From the NCBI GenBank assembly GCA_964020085.1, contig OZ026605.1, positions 14,461,548 to 14,525,547 of the forward strand: 64,000 nucleotides of DNA. The letters run 5' to 3'. Source of the stretch: Micromussa lordhowensis. Lineage: Eukaryota > Cnidaria > Anthozoa > Scleractinia > Lobophylliidae. The notes under the pieces were generated by a model that saw only the letters and a program-made list of their open reading frames with translations, did not search any database and was not told where the DNA came from. The translations under genes were made by a program, and so were the position numbers. Positions 31,949 through 43,470 of this stretch are shown here, one piece after another (position 1 is the stretch's first letter; the number at the start of each line of letters is the position of its first letter).

Positions 31949-34900
31949 TTGGCTATAACCAATCTCATATCCAACAAGCGCGAATGGAATAATTGTTTTG
32001 TTAAATTATTAAATTCTCAAGTGATGTGACTTCCAGCGCCAAAACGTAAAAAAAAATTTATGCTGAGCGACATTTACCGCATTCATTTCCATATAAGGTC
32101 AAACGCAGGTATAATGGCTGGTAACCGAGATCTAGTGAACCAATCAGAAAGCTAGAATTGCATTATCCGAGGTTGAGAATTTAAGACGGATTCTGCTCAA
32201 GGTTCAAGCAATAAGTGCAAAAATTATTTACTAAAAATGTACTCATGGCACGGTAACTTTTTTAATGCTGTTTAACGCATCTCACTGTAATTAATTTCTC
32301 TAGGTGACCCCGCAATTAAATCTCCAAGCATTCTCGAGAAAATTAATGTAAAACCTTGTAAAAATGCTTAATGCGAGTGTAATTCTGTTTTCAACTAATG
32401 CAAAATGTCCGTTTTAACTGAACTATAGATAACTTGAAGTTTATTTTTCCCTCGCAGGGGTCAGCTGGAGAACTTAAATCTCAATAAGACCTTCTTACCT
32501 TTATCCAAAATATTACCATGCTAAGAGGGTTTTTTGGTAACTTAATTTTTGCCATTATTGCTCGAATGTTGTGCGGAAATCGTCTTAATAATGTCCGTTA
32601 TCCCTTGCTCTTTGTTTTGTTATTGTTGTTGTTTCAACTTGTGCATGTCTTCATATTGAAAGAGGTACATGTAGTTCTATGTATCCAGATAATGTTTTTA
32701 AAGTTTTAACCAATGAAAAAAAAAAACTAAAGATAGCATCTATGCTTCAGTTTGTAGAAATCACAACTAAAGTCATCTGATCAAAGTTTTGCTACTACTG
32801 TATGTGACTGAGAAACTTTATCATGACAATAGGCTTCATAGATAAACAATTCATTTACTTGAAATTAAGGTTATTAAAATTGTCAAAATAAATACATGTT
32901 CATGGATACATTAATCTATAACGATTCAAATCAATTGGTAGACATTTTAGCGCTTTGAACTGCAACTCATTTTCTGTTCCCTTGTAAATGATCAATAAAG
33001 TTGTAAACAAAAATTTATGTTGTATGTAGATAATGAATTAATTAAAGTACTAAACACTATAGAGCTTTAGCATTGTTTTATGGACATTTTATTAAGTACA
33101 TTTAATTTAATGATTAAAATTGTATTTCTATTAAGATGACTGAGTTTACAGGTAAATGAGAATCAACATGTTGTTTTAAGCTGTTGTACTAAACATAAAC
33201 TTTTCTTTGAGACACCCATGTAACTGGTAAATGCTTATTTGGTTGCTTGAGATTAAAAAACATTGATTGTTTTCATTTCAGTTATTAAAATTGCTACGAC
33301 TAGTGCTAGAAAAACGTTGTTGACAGTCACATACAGTTCACTTCTATCCTTTGATATTTACACAAAGCAGACAAATACATGTAATACCATGCATGTTTTG
33401 TTTAGGTGTAATTTTGGTATTTACACAAAGTCATATTTGTTTGTTTCAGTACCAACAAGGTCTAAAATTTCCACACCCCCCGTTCCAAGTTGCTATTGAG
33501 GCAAGTTATTTGACTTGTCTTGCCATACGATCAGTAAAATTTCCACTTTGTTTTACCACTGACACACAGACTAATTTTCTAAACAAAATGAACCATAATG
33601 CATATTAACCAATAACAAGCTGTTAACCAAACAATCATCCATGTAATGGCTAATTTACACATGATATATCGGCTCCAATTTCTTGGGTGCAAAAACTTGA
33701 ATCAACCAATTTTTGGAAACGGATTTCACTATAAAAATTAATATTAAGAAACAATGGCATTTCGACCTTTCGATGGTCATTTTCAAGTTGAGAAGTAAAA
33801 TTCTTGTATGCGCTTACATACGTATGTTATAAACAACGAGTATCTGATGAACAGGATCCCCCCATCAGAATTGTCTTTCCGTTCCATGACCAGAAATCAG
33901 CATATGCGGTAAGACGGCAACTCGGTGACCTCGGTTGAAAGATCGATGCCGTTGTCCAGCCTGTTTTTACAAGTCGGAAGATCGAAGAACAATTCAAACT
34001 AAAGGAACATGAACCTCCAATTGTGAATCAACAAAACGTTGTTTATTATTGCAAGTGTGGTCTGTGTGATACAGACTGTCGGCTTCACGAGTCGACACCT
34101 ACATCAACTTGTGGAGGAACACAAGGGGTCAACAATCCGCGACCATGTAGAGGATGAGCACGGAAAGAATCTGGAGACAATTGGAAGGAATTTTTGGATT
34201 TTGAAAAAATGTCAGAGTAAACTTAAGACTGTTTGATTTTTGAAATGTTTTTTATCCGTAAACTTAAACCAAAACTGAACATTGACTCGATCCATGCAAA
34301 GCTGTTTTCTCAATTCACTTTTTATTGTTTCTATCACCTTAGTGTTTTCTTTAGCATTCGTGCCTCAATTTTCTTGTATTGTTTTCTATGTAAATATTTT
34401 AGAGTCTTAGTCGGTATCTTATTAGCATTTATAATCAATTATAAATATGTAAGCGCATACAAGAAGTTTACTTTTCAACATGAAAATGACCGTCGAATGG
34501 TTGAAATGTCATTGTTTCTTAACATTAAATTTGATAGCAAAAAATTGAGAAGGGAATCAGTGCAATGTGTCAGGGACTCCAATACTCGGCGCGATTAGAG
34601 TAAATCCGTGGGAGCCACATTGCTTAGTTTCTGTATGACTTTCTCCCAGGCCTTTATGGTCAATATTGATTTTGGTGACTTATCCCAGAAAAAGTGGCCC
34701 AGGGTAGCCTAGACAATAACAGACTGTCCATGCATTTGGATCAGCAGCAGAATGCTTGTTGATTGTGGCTAAGCTTCAGGGATTTTTCTGGTCTTTCATT
34801 AATTTTAATGTACAGCAGGAAACCGAAGGGGCTCATTTCCTTGATCGACTTTGCTCTCCGGACAACTTCAATCACTCTCACAACTCTGTCTGAGAAGATG

Positions 34901-37900
34901 CTGATTATTGCAACTTGTAGGAATGGAAAACTGCATCTTTTAGCAAGTTTGCTGCAATTTGGTCAGAATAGCAACTTCCTTAGAACTCATGGTTAGAACT
35001 ATTATTATGCTTGTCACACAAAATATTTTATTTGACATGCACCTCAACTGGAAGCGTAAGCAACAAATTGTATCATGCTTCGAATGCTAACAGGTTTTGA
35101 CCTATAAATTCTGTTTAACTACGGAATGTTTTGATAGTTCCGACTATTTTGAATATTTAGCTCTTGTGCGAATTTGACATTAGAAAACTGTGGAATCTGT
35201 GTTTCACAGAGTTCAGATCTAATAGTACTTGTCCTGATGAAATAATAATTGTGTCGCTGCTTTGTGATCTGAGTGCAAACTCCAATGCCGGGACGATTTG
35301 ACTTGCTGTCCTTTTTTATCTCCTTATATTAAAGAGAATTCTAGAAAAGCATACTGGAGTCGTTGTGTAGTAAATAAGCCCATGGTTAAGCAGTTCTTGT
35401 AAAAATGTACGTATAGAAATTACCGTACATGCAAGGTTAAGTTTAATTTCCTAAGGTAATTACCTTCCAAAAAACTTGTGATTTACAAGACAGCGCTGCG
35501 AGCGAATTCTTGTTTATTGCACAGCGGTCAAACTATAGTCAGATAATTAAATTAGAAAGCTACTCTTGAACCCGAAATTTAGGAAATTTTGTTATCGAAT
35601 GCTACGGTTGCATGTAAAGAATCCTTCAATATTTAAATATTGTGAGTAATCAGTATTTGCCTGTGGTTTGAAAGCGCCGATGCTTCTATCTACATAATGT
35701 CTGTCTGGATCCAAGTGAACCATTTAACTTGACCAATTACCATTAAACCAAAAGTGAGGAGTTTAAATTGCCTTTCTCTAGCGGCCACTCTCCCAGAAAT
35801 GCCCAGAGAATTCACTTCCACGAAACAAAATTGGCTTGGAGAAAAATTGAGACAAATTGTCTCAATTTGGGGGTTTTCGTCTAGGCCAAACTTTTCACCC
35901 CAGACCATTTGACCCGAAACGATTGACCGTGGCGAAATATTGAGGCCAAGGAGCCACACAGATTTGCACTTGTTGAACCTTTATTTTTGAAGGACAGTGT
36001 TACCTGCACCTGGAAAACCAATGCCTGATCACAAACCAAAGAATACCTGCAGTGCTCTTACTGTATACTAGCTAACTTCATCTATCACCTACCATATTGA
36101 CCCAGCACTAAAAAGTTTCACAACCAAAAATACACTGTCTTGCGGTGTCACACTGTACACTGTAGCAATTTGTGTCCCGCTACCATAAACAAGAAGTGAG
36201 ACCAATAAATCATTTATGTGCGTTAGCCTCGAGGCTAAACAGAGCATCAAGTTCGAGAGTTGTCTTCGTTAACAAACCAAAAACACATGCAAATCTCAAA
36301 AAGATAAACTTGTCTTCTCAAGCTAGATTTGTGTTGTAAGTGTTAAAAAAGTTGTGTTGGGAAAATCAGGATTGATCTAAGATTTGAACCACATTGGCAA
36401 CGTACTATCAAGTGCACATATTGAAATTGAAGCAAACCATGACTAACCATTCATTTAAATGCTGTTAAATGACCTTGTAAACTCACAATAACATGTAATT
36501 CACACTAAATATCTCTTTATCTTTGAAGGACTTCCATTAATCTGTCTCCCATGAGAGCTCTACATGAAGACATCATTTTACTCTTTATACTTATTTTTCT
36601 GTTAACTACAGAAGTGCCATACATTTTAATTCAAACTGTTGATTTAATGTGATATGTTTGACCATTAGCTGTTGAAATACCTAAAATATAGGTGTTTAAT
36701 GTTAGAGAGGTCAAGAGATGCATTCTCATTTAGCCTTCTTGTTGGCATTATTATCTACTATTAAATAGCTATTATTGTTTCATAGGTTTCAATTTAGTAT
36801 GTTATGGTCAAGTTTTAGTGTAGTTTATTTATCCAGACAAAACTTCACGACTCTATGGGGGCACTTTTTCACAGACATCTGTTTTAATCAAGGGAAAGCA
36901 CTTCCCAATCAGTAATCAAGGAAATGTGTGTTTTAAATCATGTTTTTATGTATGTGCCTTCTACCAACTAATATTTTTCCCTGCAATCATATTTTTGGTC
37001 CTGAAAAAAGTAACTTCTTGAACATATGCAACTTTCATAAGGTCTGATTGCAAAATATCCCATCTATCATCTTTTTAGTTTGGCAATAAAACACAAACCT
37101 TGAGGAAAACGTCTTAATGTATTTTTATCTTGTGTTAATTTTCTGCAGATCTTGTGGACATTCTCCATCTACCTGGAGTCAGTAGCCATCTTGCCGCAGT
37201 TGTTTATGATTTCCAAGACCGGTGAAGCAGAAACTATCACCAGCCACTACTTGTTTGCACTGGGTGCCTACCGTGCCTTGTACATCGTCAACTGGATCTA
37301 CCGCTACTATTTTGAGGGATTCTACGACTTTATTGCCATTGTAGCTGGATGTGTCCAAACAGCACTATACTGCGACTTCTTCTACTTGTACATTACAAAA
37401 GGTGACGAAAAGTTAATATGCAGTTAATTATTTGATGTAGAGTATTTCAGCAAGAATAGTTCTTGCAAGACGTTCTTGCTCATGGCCTTTAAATTACTTA
37501 TATTATCAAGATCTTGGCCACATACAATGTGGGCGAGTGTGTCAGGGCACTAGTATTGTGTCAAGCTTTAAGATATTATTTGAAACGTGTTCATCCAAAA
37601 TTTTCTATTGGGTGTAAGCTGCCACTTTCATAGGTAGATTTGAGAACAAAATTTTGTGTGCATTTTATCTTAATAACTATTACAAGGGTTTCATTAAGGG
37701 CTGGGTACTCAGCAAATCAACCAGTAGTGAGGGTGATATTTTCGCCTGCCTAGTTTGACCATCTAGAAGAAAGTTTTTCTTATATTAGAAGTTTAGTTCA
37801 AATAGTTTGCTCACTTGTGAAAACCAGTTGCCCTCCTGCTGAAAATGTTAATGAAACTCCTGCTGTTAATCCAATAGTTCATGCTCACTAAAAGTGGATG

Positions 37901-38083
37901 ACCCTGAACTCCTGGGTGGCCATCTAGCTAAAAACTTGACATCCCAAGTAGATGATTTTCTTCCTTTTTCTCCCCACCTGCTTGTATCACAATCTATCAA
38001 TTGTTAATATTTCAAGAAATAACTTGATCACTCTGGTTTGTTTTGTAGTTCTCAAGGGAAAGTCCCTGAAGTTACCAGCTTAA
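30187..38083 (+). CDS. KDELR: KDEL endoplasmic reticulum retention receptor
   Basis: Four exons join in phase: 30187-30277, 31595-31854, 37149-37401 and 38049-38083, giving 212 residues, the same as human KDELR1. The protein starts [16 protein letters not shown] and ends [11 protein letters not shown], near-identical to the vertebrate ends. It has seven hydrophobic segments. Conserved blocks include [51 protein letters not shown] and [11 protein letters not shown]. The receptor cycles between Golgi and ER and, at acidic Golgi pH, binds the C-terminal KDEL-type signal of escaped ER proteins to return them by COPI. All splice sites are GT/AG (gtaagt, gtaggc, gtgacg). The 5.3 kb intron 2 carries a Penelope-like remnant and a MITE. 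Which vertebrate paralogue is closest cannot be settled by eye. Confidence 0.97.
30278..31594 (+). other. Intron 1 of the KDEL receptor
   Basis: This is a phase-1 intron of 1.3 kb, AT-rich, with no recognisable repeat or coding sequence. Confidence 0.6.
31915..32184. mobile_element. Fold-back MITE, 'AACAATTATTCCAT' family, copy 3
   Basis: The stem from AACAATTATTCCATGAGCGC to GCGCGAATGGAATAATTGTT is followed by 'ttaaattctcaagtgatgtg', 'ggtaaccgagatctagtgaa' and 'gaggttgagaatttaa'. These are the complement of the blocks in copy 2, so the stem-loop is placed at the opposite end relative to the body. Confidence 0.85.
33744..34522 (+). mobile_element. Decayed Penelope-like retroelement with inverted repeats and GIY-YIG remnant
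   Basis: About 80 nt at 33744-33830 (TTAAGAAACAATG...) is repeated in inverted orientation at about 34440-34522 (...CATTGTTTCTTAA), sharing 'cttgtatgcgcttacata'. Between them, a broken plus-strand frame encodes [20 protein letters not shown], a short zinc-knuckle-like [26 protein letters not shown], and [15 protein letters not shown]. This is the linker plus GIY-YIG endonuclease end typical of Penelope-like elements. At least one stop and one frameshift (around 34075) break it. The reverse transcriptase part is absent. Confidence 0.8.
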
Positions 38084-39329
38084 TTTGGCAAGACATAAAG
38101 AGACTTGTGGTTCACTGGAGCAAGATGTTTGTCAAACTACTTGCCAGCAAGCATTTCTCTAGAATTAACACTGTCATTTTTATCTCTGAATGAAGCATCT
38201 AAGCTTTTTAATCCCTTCATAAGATTTCATGTAGGTATTGGAACACTGTGCTAAATATTTAACTTGAGCTAATTAATATATGAATTATTCCTTTAGCATA
38301 AGTTTGGCCCGCATTTAGCCAGTGTGGTTATGTGGTTATTGACAGTTAGGTTTTTTTTTTTGTAGTGTGTAGTCTTTAGTTTTATCGGAAATGAACTTTA
38401 AGGGTTAGAAACAAAATAGTATTGAATTCTGAAATTCAAAGGTTATCTAAACATAATTACATATTTACTGCTGAAGTTTTTCTTTGCATGCTCGCATAAT
38501 GAATGATTCAGACAATTTACAAACGTTATTTCATGTCAGTTAGGATTTAGTTTTACTTCTTGTTGTCAACCGTAACCACTTTGCTTCATTGAACCTCCCT
38601 CTGAGCTGGTATAATGAAACAACACATCAAGGTTAGTAAGGGCCAAAGTGTATGGTGGCATTAGACAGTACGTCTAAATACAGTGTTAAAATGGAAAATT
38701 ATGCAATTTATGAATTCATTATGTAAACCACTGACCATCGATCAGAGCTTTGACAACAGTGTATTTTTCACGCCTTGTTATAAAGGAACAAGACAAGCTT
38801 AGGGTATTCTGGAAAGTAACACCTACTCAACTATTTTGTAGTACTCATAATTATGTACAATGAGAGCAGTTCAAAGTTTAAAATTATTGTGATCCTTTCC
38901 ATGGTTGTTTTATTTGGAAATAACTCGCATACTTAATTTAAGTTAGTAAGATATTATGAGTTAAGTATGTACGAGCAACTTTTGGATGTTATTAATATTA
39001 AATATTAATATTAAATTTGTATTAATATTTAATGTTATTAAATAACTTAAGATGTTTTGCTTTCCGAAGCATTGTACCTTATTCTAATGATGCAGAATTT
39101 ACCAAGCGTATAATATTCGTGTCATCATTTTATGTCCACCTCATCACTCCAGCCAGCACGGCAGCTGTTATTGCTGTAATTATATCAGCATATAAATGCT
39201 TAATGAGTTTCTTTCCCTAGAGTCATTTTCAATTATTTTCATTAATTTCTAATAGATCACTTTCAATATTGTGTATCAGCAATCTCACATTTTGAGAATC
39301 CATAACCAGCCCACAAGTAGATGGGAGAA

Positions 39330-39640
39330 TCCGTGAACAAAAATATTACTGCGCCTTTCAATAACATGCGGACTCTAAAATGCAAAGGTCGACCGACAAA
39401 TGCGTTTTTCGCTACCGTCAAACAAATGTTGGGCGGCTCCCACCAGCTTCCGAATACTGCTGAGCGCGCGGTAATCAAATCAAATCGTTGAACACAGTTC
39501 AGACAACAGAGTCAGAAGCTGGGAGGAGCCGCCAAATATTTGATTGACGGTAGCGAAATACGCATTTGTCCATTGAGTTTTGAATTTTAGAGTCCTCCTG
39601 TTGTTGAAAGGCGCAGTAACGCAGAAAATGACAATATAGT
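39330..39640. mobile_element. Palindromic MITE with ~150-nt arms
   Basis: The left arm (from ACTGCGCCTTTCAATAACAT at about 39350) and the right arm (to GTTGTTGAAAGGCGCAGTAA at 39620) are diverged complements. Shared inner words are 'acaaatgcgt', 'cgctaccgtca' and 'ggcggctcc' with their complements. Short open frames inside are not coding. Confidence 0.75.
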
Positions 39641-39974
39641 GCGACTGCCACTCAGAGAGCTTCTTCCACACGTGAGCGCCCAATTGTCAGGTGATTAATT
39701 TGATGTAAATAGAACTTTTAGAAGCCTTGGGTAGTCTCAAGATTTACCTCGGGTGGTTGTCCTCATTTTCGAAAATTATGTAAATGCGCAATTTTTTATT
39801 CAGCGCTAGCTCTTTTGGCTCGAGTTGTACATCCCAGGCTAAGATGACGGCGACACGTATTCGAAAATGGATTACTTACTATTTTACTTTAGAATCTTGC
39901 CACTTGTCTGTCGATAAATACTAGACAGCTAAATTCGTCAAGGAAGCATTGAAATTCCAATAAAAATAATGCCC

Positions 39975-40190
39975 CCGTGGTGTACTTGTTTATCCCCGTC
40001 CACACTATGCAGGTCTCCTATGCAACTGTTTTGTGGGGTGTCACGCAACGCCCCCCTCCTTCTTTGGGGAGAGCGTTGCGTGACATCCCACAAAACGGTT
40101 GCGGAGGACTAATACTTGAAAACGGAGGTTTCACTCTGAAAAAGCATCAGATGTTTTCCGTCCACACTACACCGGAGGAGGAACGAGATA
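39975..40190. mobile_element. MITE-like block with a strong central hairpin
   Basis: GTCACGCAACGC (40038-40049) and GCGTTGCGTGAC pair around a C-rich loop, and the pairing extends outward through TTTTGTGGGG and CCCACAAAA. Flanking 'gtccacacta' words match the block at 970-1328. Confidence 0.6.
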
Positions 40191-40216
40191 CAGCCATTCA
40201 AAAAGGCTATCTCTAA

Positions 40217-40531
40217 AATAAAGAACGAGGAATGGAGGAACGGGGAATCTCTAAAAGGGGGAATCTCTAAAATAGGGAATCTCTAAAATAAGGAATCTCT
40301 AAAAGGGGGAATCTCTAAAAGGGAGAATCTCTAAAATAGGGAATCTCTAAAAGGGGGAATCTCTAAAAGGGGGAATCTCTAAAATAGGGAATCTCTAAAA
40401 GGGGGAATCTCTAAAAGGGGGAATCTCTAAAATAGGGAATCTCTAAAAGGGGGAATCTCTAAAATAGGGAATCTCTAAAATAGGGAATCTCTAAAATAGG
40501 GAATCTCTAAAAGGGGGAATCTCTAAAATAG
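40217..40531. repeat. 16-nt tandem array, left inverted-repeat end
   Basis: About 18 units alternate between AATCTCTAAAAGGGGG and AATCTCTAAAATAGGG. Runs of two 'ggggg' units then one 'taggg' unit suggest a three-unit higher-order pattern. The array is mirrored at 43150-43408. Confidence 0.9.
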
Positions 40532-40780
40532 AATGTCTTTTAGGGATTTTCCTTTGCGATATGATTTAAATGCCATTTCCCCATGAGTATCTTTTTTAAG
40601 TTAGGCAAAGCCGGATGGTATTGTGTGACAAAGGGTAGAATTTTCTTATGTGCGGTTTTGTTTCTGTTTGTCAAAGACGTTTTTCTTTCAGAGAATTTTA
40701 CTTCAGAGAGATGTTTCTCCACTGTAGTTGTTGGGTATCCCCTACTCCCGAGGCGTGTGGCAAAATTTCTAATGTTTTCC

Positions 40781-41644
40781 TCAAAAGTAGTTTGTGAGGA
40801 ATTTGTTCTGCCTTAAAGCCTCTCCTTTAATGACTGTGGCTAGTTCGTCAACATTCTGGTTTTTTACAATTCTCTCACTAGCCGGCGGTTGCTGCCTATT
40901 AGAAGACTGCTTATTTACAAAGTTGCTCTTTCGAGACTTCGCTTGCTCAAGCTTTCTAAGCTTAATTCTTAGCCTTTCAATGCGCCTGTGGTGAAATTTC
41001 ACCAGCGCTCCTATGAGACCCTGTTCGGCCTTTTTCCTGATCGAGCCAATTTCATTCTTGAAGTCTTCATCGAGCATAATGTTCGCCCGCGCAGAATATC
41101 TTAATGTCTTAGGACAAGTCCCTTTCTCCAAATGGTTTTTGAGAAAACCGATGGAGTTGTTCGAGCTATTTATCTTCTCTTGGATTGAGTTCAGCTCTTC
41201 TTCTTGGCGGGGTCTTTTTGCGCCGTTGCTGGTGCTGGTTTTGGCGGACTTGTCTTCTCGGTGGCGTTTTCTGCCTAAATCATTTTGCTGATGGCTCGAG
41301 GTGCTAGGCTTCTCTTTAGGCTGTTTGGTTTCATGTCGGTGACTGGTCGAAGGCTTCTGCCTCTGTACTTGAGCGCTTGGGATGTCGTCTTCTAAAACGT
41401 TCGTTACTTCGGACAGAAGGTTGTCCTCGTCGTTTTCGGTTAAATCGTTAAATTCGGTCTGCATATCTTCGGTAGGTTCTTGCTCTGTGGTTTCGATTAG
41501 GAAACCATCGGTAGGTTCTTGCTCTGTGGTTTCGATTAGGAAACCATCGCTGTTGAGTTTATCTGCCATTTCTCTGCTAAGGCAAGACTGCAGTTTCGAT
41601 TCTAAGTGAATCTCGTCAGTTGCCAGTTTGCGTTCTGAGAGCAC
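40781..41644 (-). CDS. Basic coiled ORF in the kinase-bearing element
   Basis: The open frame covers 287 codons; the first in-frame ATG is at 41569, which leaves 262 residues. The N-terminal part is acidic and contains a tandem 13-residue duplication (GFLIETTEQEPTD then GFLIETTEQEPTE, from a 39-nt repeat at about 41472-41549). The middle is Ser/Lys-rich with a GRKRHRED stretch. The C-terminal part has a helical block with KGTCPKTLRYSARANI and KFHHRRIERLRIKLRKL. From memory, this last block resembles proteins carried by cnidarian mobile elements, but I cannot name the family. A TATATATA stretch and a CTACAG acceptor-like site lie just upstream (41645-41680), so it may be a 3' exon joined to the kinase ORF. 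Function unknown. Confidence 0.55.
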   Translation of the reverse strand: MLSERKLATDEIHLESKLQSCLSREMADKLNSDGFLIETTEQEPTDGFLIETTEQEPTEDMQTEFNDLTENDEDNLLSEVTNVLEDDIPSAQVQRQKPSTSHRHETKQPKEKPSTSSHQQNDLGRKRHREDKSAKTSTSNGAKRPRQEEELNSIQEKINSSNNSIGFLKNHLEKGTCPKTLRYSARANIMLDEDFKNEIGSIRKKAEQGLIGALVKFHHRRIERLRIKLRKLEQAKSRKSNFVNKQSSNRQQPPASERIVKNQNVDELATVIKGEALRQNKFLTNYF

Positions 41645-42536
41645 ATTCTGTAGTTAGAAGTATATATAACCCCGGTGACCGTTTTTCGGATCGAAAAATT
41701 GCGCCTAAATTGGTCCGTAAAACTTTGTCTCCAAGAAGGATTTCTGGTGCCATATAGGGAGCTGTTCCTCTATCAACATTTCCAGTTCTCGACTGGCACA
41801 TTGTTCTGGTCTGGATTAATTTTGAGCGGCTCTCACCAAAATCGGTAAGTTTACAAATAACTGGCTCCCTTTCCCAGGCAATTGCAAGCTTTTGGCGATC
41901 CTTTTCCATGCGATAATGGTGGTTACTCACGAGAACATTTGCTGGTTTTAGATCCCGGTGAGCAATGTCCTTTTCATGAAGATATTTCAAGCCGGTAAGG
42001 ACGTCGACTGAAATTTTTGTCATGAGGTTTGCTCCAATCCCGTGGCAGTCGTTCTGGTCAAGACAACTAACAAAGTTATCTAATGAGCTCACCTTTCCAT
42101 CGCCACCAAAAATCGCAAGATCAAAATATACATACTCCATCATCAGGGCCAATGGTTCCTTACAGACAGCTTTAAATGAGACAATGTTCTCGTGCTCCAA
42201 CCCGTTCAAAATCTTGGCCTCCTTTATGAATGTTTCAGTGAAATCGCTGGCTGTATGGAGTAGCTTTTTCACAACCACTGTTTCGGCCGGCTTTGCTGTT
42301 GTCTGATACCGGGTAATAAATACCGCGCCAAATGAGCCCTGACCAATCACTTCATGGCTCGCAGTTTCATGCCAGCTAAATTGTGGAAGCCCATCAAGCG
42401 CGTCCATCTTTTTTCGTTTGCTGGCAAACGCGAATGGAAACTTGAAATTATCCATGTTGAGCTGAAGCCATTGACACGAAAAAAGGGCGACTGACGGGGG
42501 ATGACCTGTCTTATCTAAACACGCTCTCGCAACCAT
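41616..42536 (-). CDS. Partial protein kinase ORF in the mobile element
   Basis: The 306-codon ORF begins at ATG 42536. Kinase motifs appear in order: glycine loop IGQGSFGAVF (about residue 64), VVVKK for the ATP lysine, a helix-C glutamate in FIKEAKIL, the catalytic loop HRDLKPANVL, DFGES, and GTAPYMAPEILLGD. All catalytic residues are present, so the N-lobe and the first part of the C-lobe look intact. The frame then runs into unrelated sequence and stops, so subdomains IX-XI are missing here. They might be supplied by splicing, but the next ORF is in another frame and has no kinase sequence. It lies inside the element at 40205-43474. Ser/Thr or tyrosine specificity: the LKPAN loop favours Ser/Thr. 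It is probably a captured host kinase fragment. Confidence 0.7.
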   Translation of the reverse strand: MVARACLDKTGHPPSVALFSCQWLQLNMDNFKFPFAFASKRKKMDALDGLPQFSWHETASHEVIGQGSFGAVFITRYQTTAKPAETVVVKKLLHTASDFTETFIKEAKILNGLEHENIVSFKAVCKEPLALMMEYVYFDLAIFGGDGKVSSLDNFVSCLDQNDCHGIGANLMTKISVDVLTGLKYLHEKDIAHRDLKPANVLVSNHHYRMEKDRQKLAIAWEREPVICKLTDFGESRSKLIQTRTMCQSRTGNVDRGTAPYMAPEILLGDKVLRTNLGAIFRSEKRSPGLYILLTTECALRTQTGN

Positions 42537-43149
42537 TTCCTGCCATTTGATACTACTTTGAGAGAAATTATCTTTTTTTATTATAACAAAGCAGATGCTA
42601 ACTGTATGTTCTCATTACTTGTCTAGTAAATTATGCCATTAAACGTAACCCACCAGACACAATCAAAACATATTTAGCATTTGCGTGGTTTCCGGTTTAC
42701 ACCAAAAGACATGCAACGTTGTCGAGCTTGATCAGAGCGTGTAAACCATACCTCTGGAACCAGGGTAATAACATCGCTGATAAAGCGCATATTTCATTGA
42801 TATTTTTTCTCTTGCAAAACAATCATGACCTTTGCTCCAACTAGAAACGGCTATTAGAGAAGGCGGAGAGATCAATTGTGATACAAACAATACCAGTTTT
42901 AGCCTTCTCGTTTTTGCACTGATCTCCAGATAAGCTTTAATAGCGTTTAGCCGATTCCACAGTTCGTGGAAAGTGCGATTATTGATCACGTCCGATCGCC
43001 TAAACTTGTGCCCGACTTATTGTTTTCACATTAAAAAAGCCTTTCAAATATACTTTTCAAAGTAGGCCGGCATTCCCAATCATTTATTATCATTAAGAAG
43101 AAATGTAAACGCACTCCTTCCGTTCTCCTCACTGCCATGCCGGCTTTTC
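42537..43149. other. Non-coding part of the kinase-bearing element
   Basis: This lies between the kinase start and the right tandem array. An 85-codon minus-strand open frame (42732-42989) has no domain. A promoter for the kinase ORF would be expected here, but no clear motif is seen. Confidence 0.4.
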
Positions 43150-43470
43150 TCTATTTTAGAGATTCCCTATTTTAGAGATTCCCTCTTTTAGAGATTTCCC
43201 CTTTTAGAGATTCCCTATTTTAGAGATTCCCCCTTTTAGAGATTCCCCCTTGTAGAGATTCCCCTTTTTAGAGATTCCCCCTTTTAGAGATTCCCCCTTT
43301 TAGAGATTCCTCCTTTTAGAGATTTCCCCTTTTAGAGATTCCCTATTTTAGAGATTCCCTATTTTAGAGATTCCCCCTTTTAGAGATTTCCCCTTTTAGA
43401 GATTCCCCGTTCCCCGTTCCCCGTTCCTCCATTCCCCGTTCCTCCATTCCCCGTTCCTTGTTTTAGAGAT
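43150..43470. repeat. 16-nt tandem array, right inverted-repeat end
   Basis: Units of TTTTAGAGATTCCCTA and TTTTAGAGATTCCCCC, about 16 copies, are the complement of the array at 40217-40531. The outer end adds three 'cgttcctccattccc'-type units before TTTTAGAGATAGCC. Confidence 0.9.

Larger units (their letters stand above)
31855..37148 (+). other. Intron 2 of the KDEL receptor, with mobile elements
   Basis: This is a phase-0 intron of 5.3 kb. It contains MITE copy 3 (31915-32184) and the Penelope-like remnant (33744-34522). The rest is AT-rich with no supported exon. Confidence 0.6.
38084..40204. other. 3' flank of the KDEL receptor and intergenic repeats
   Basis: After the KDEL receptor stop the sequence is AT-rich (including AATATTAAT repeats near 38990-39030). 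A large palindrome lies at 39330-39640 and a hairpin-bearing MITE-like block at about 39975-40190. No exon is supported. Confidence 0.5.

Noticed and set aside
34233..34598. A separate small membrane protein suggested by the hydrophobic tail of this ORF
   Set aside because: Its first part is the end of the Penelope-like GIY-YIG frame; the hydrophobic rest is AT-rich sequence read through.
40217..43470. Repeat arrays that might be mistaken for CRISPR
   Set aside because: Units are contiguous without unique spacers, two arrays face each other in inverted orientation, and the genome is eukaryotic.
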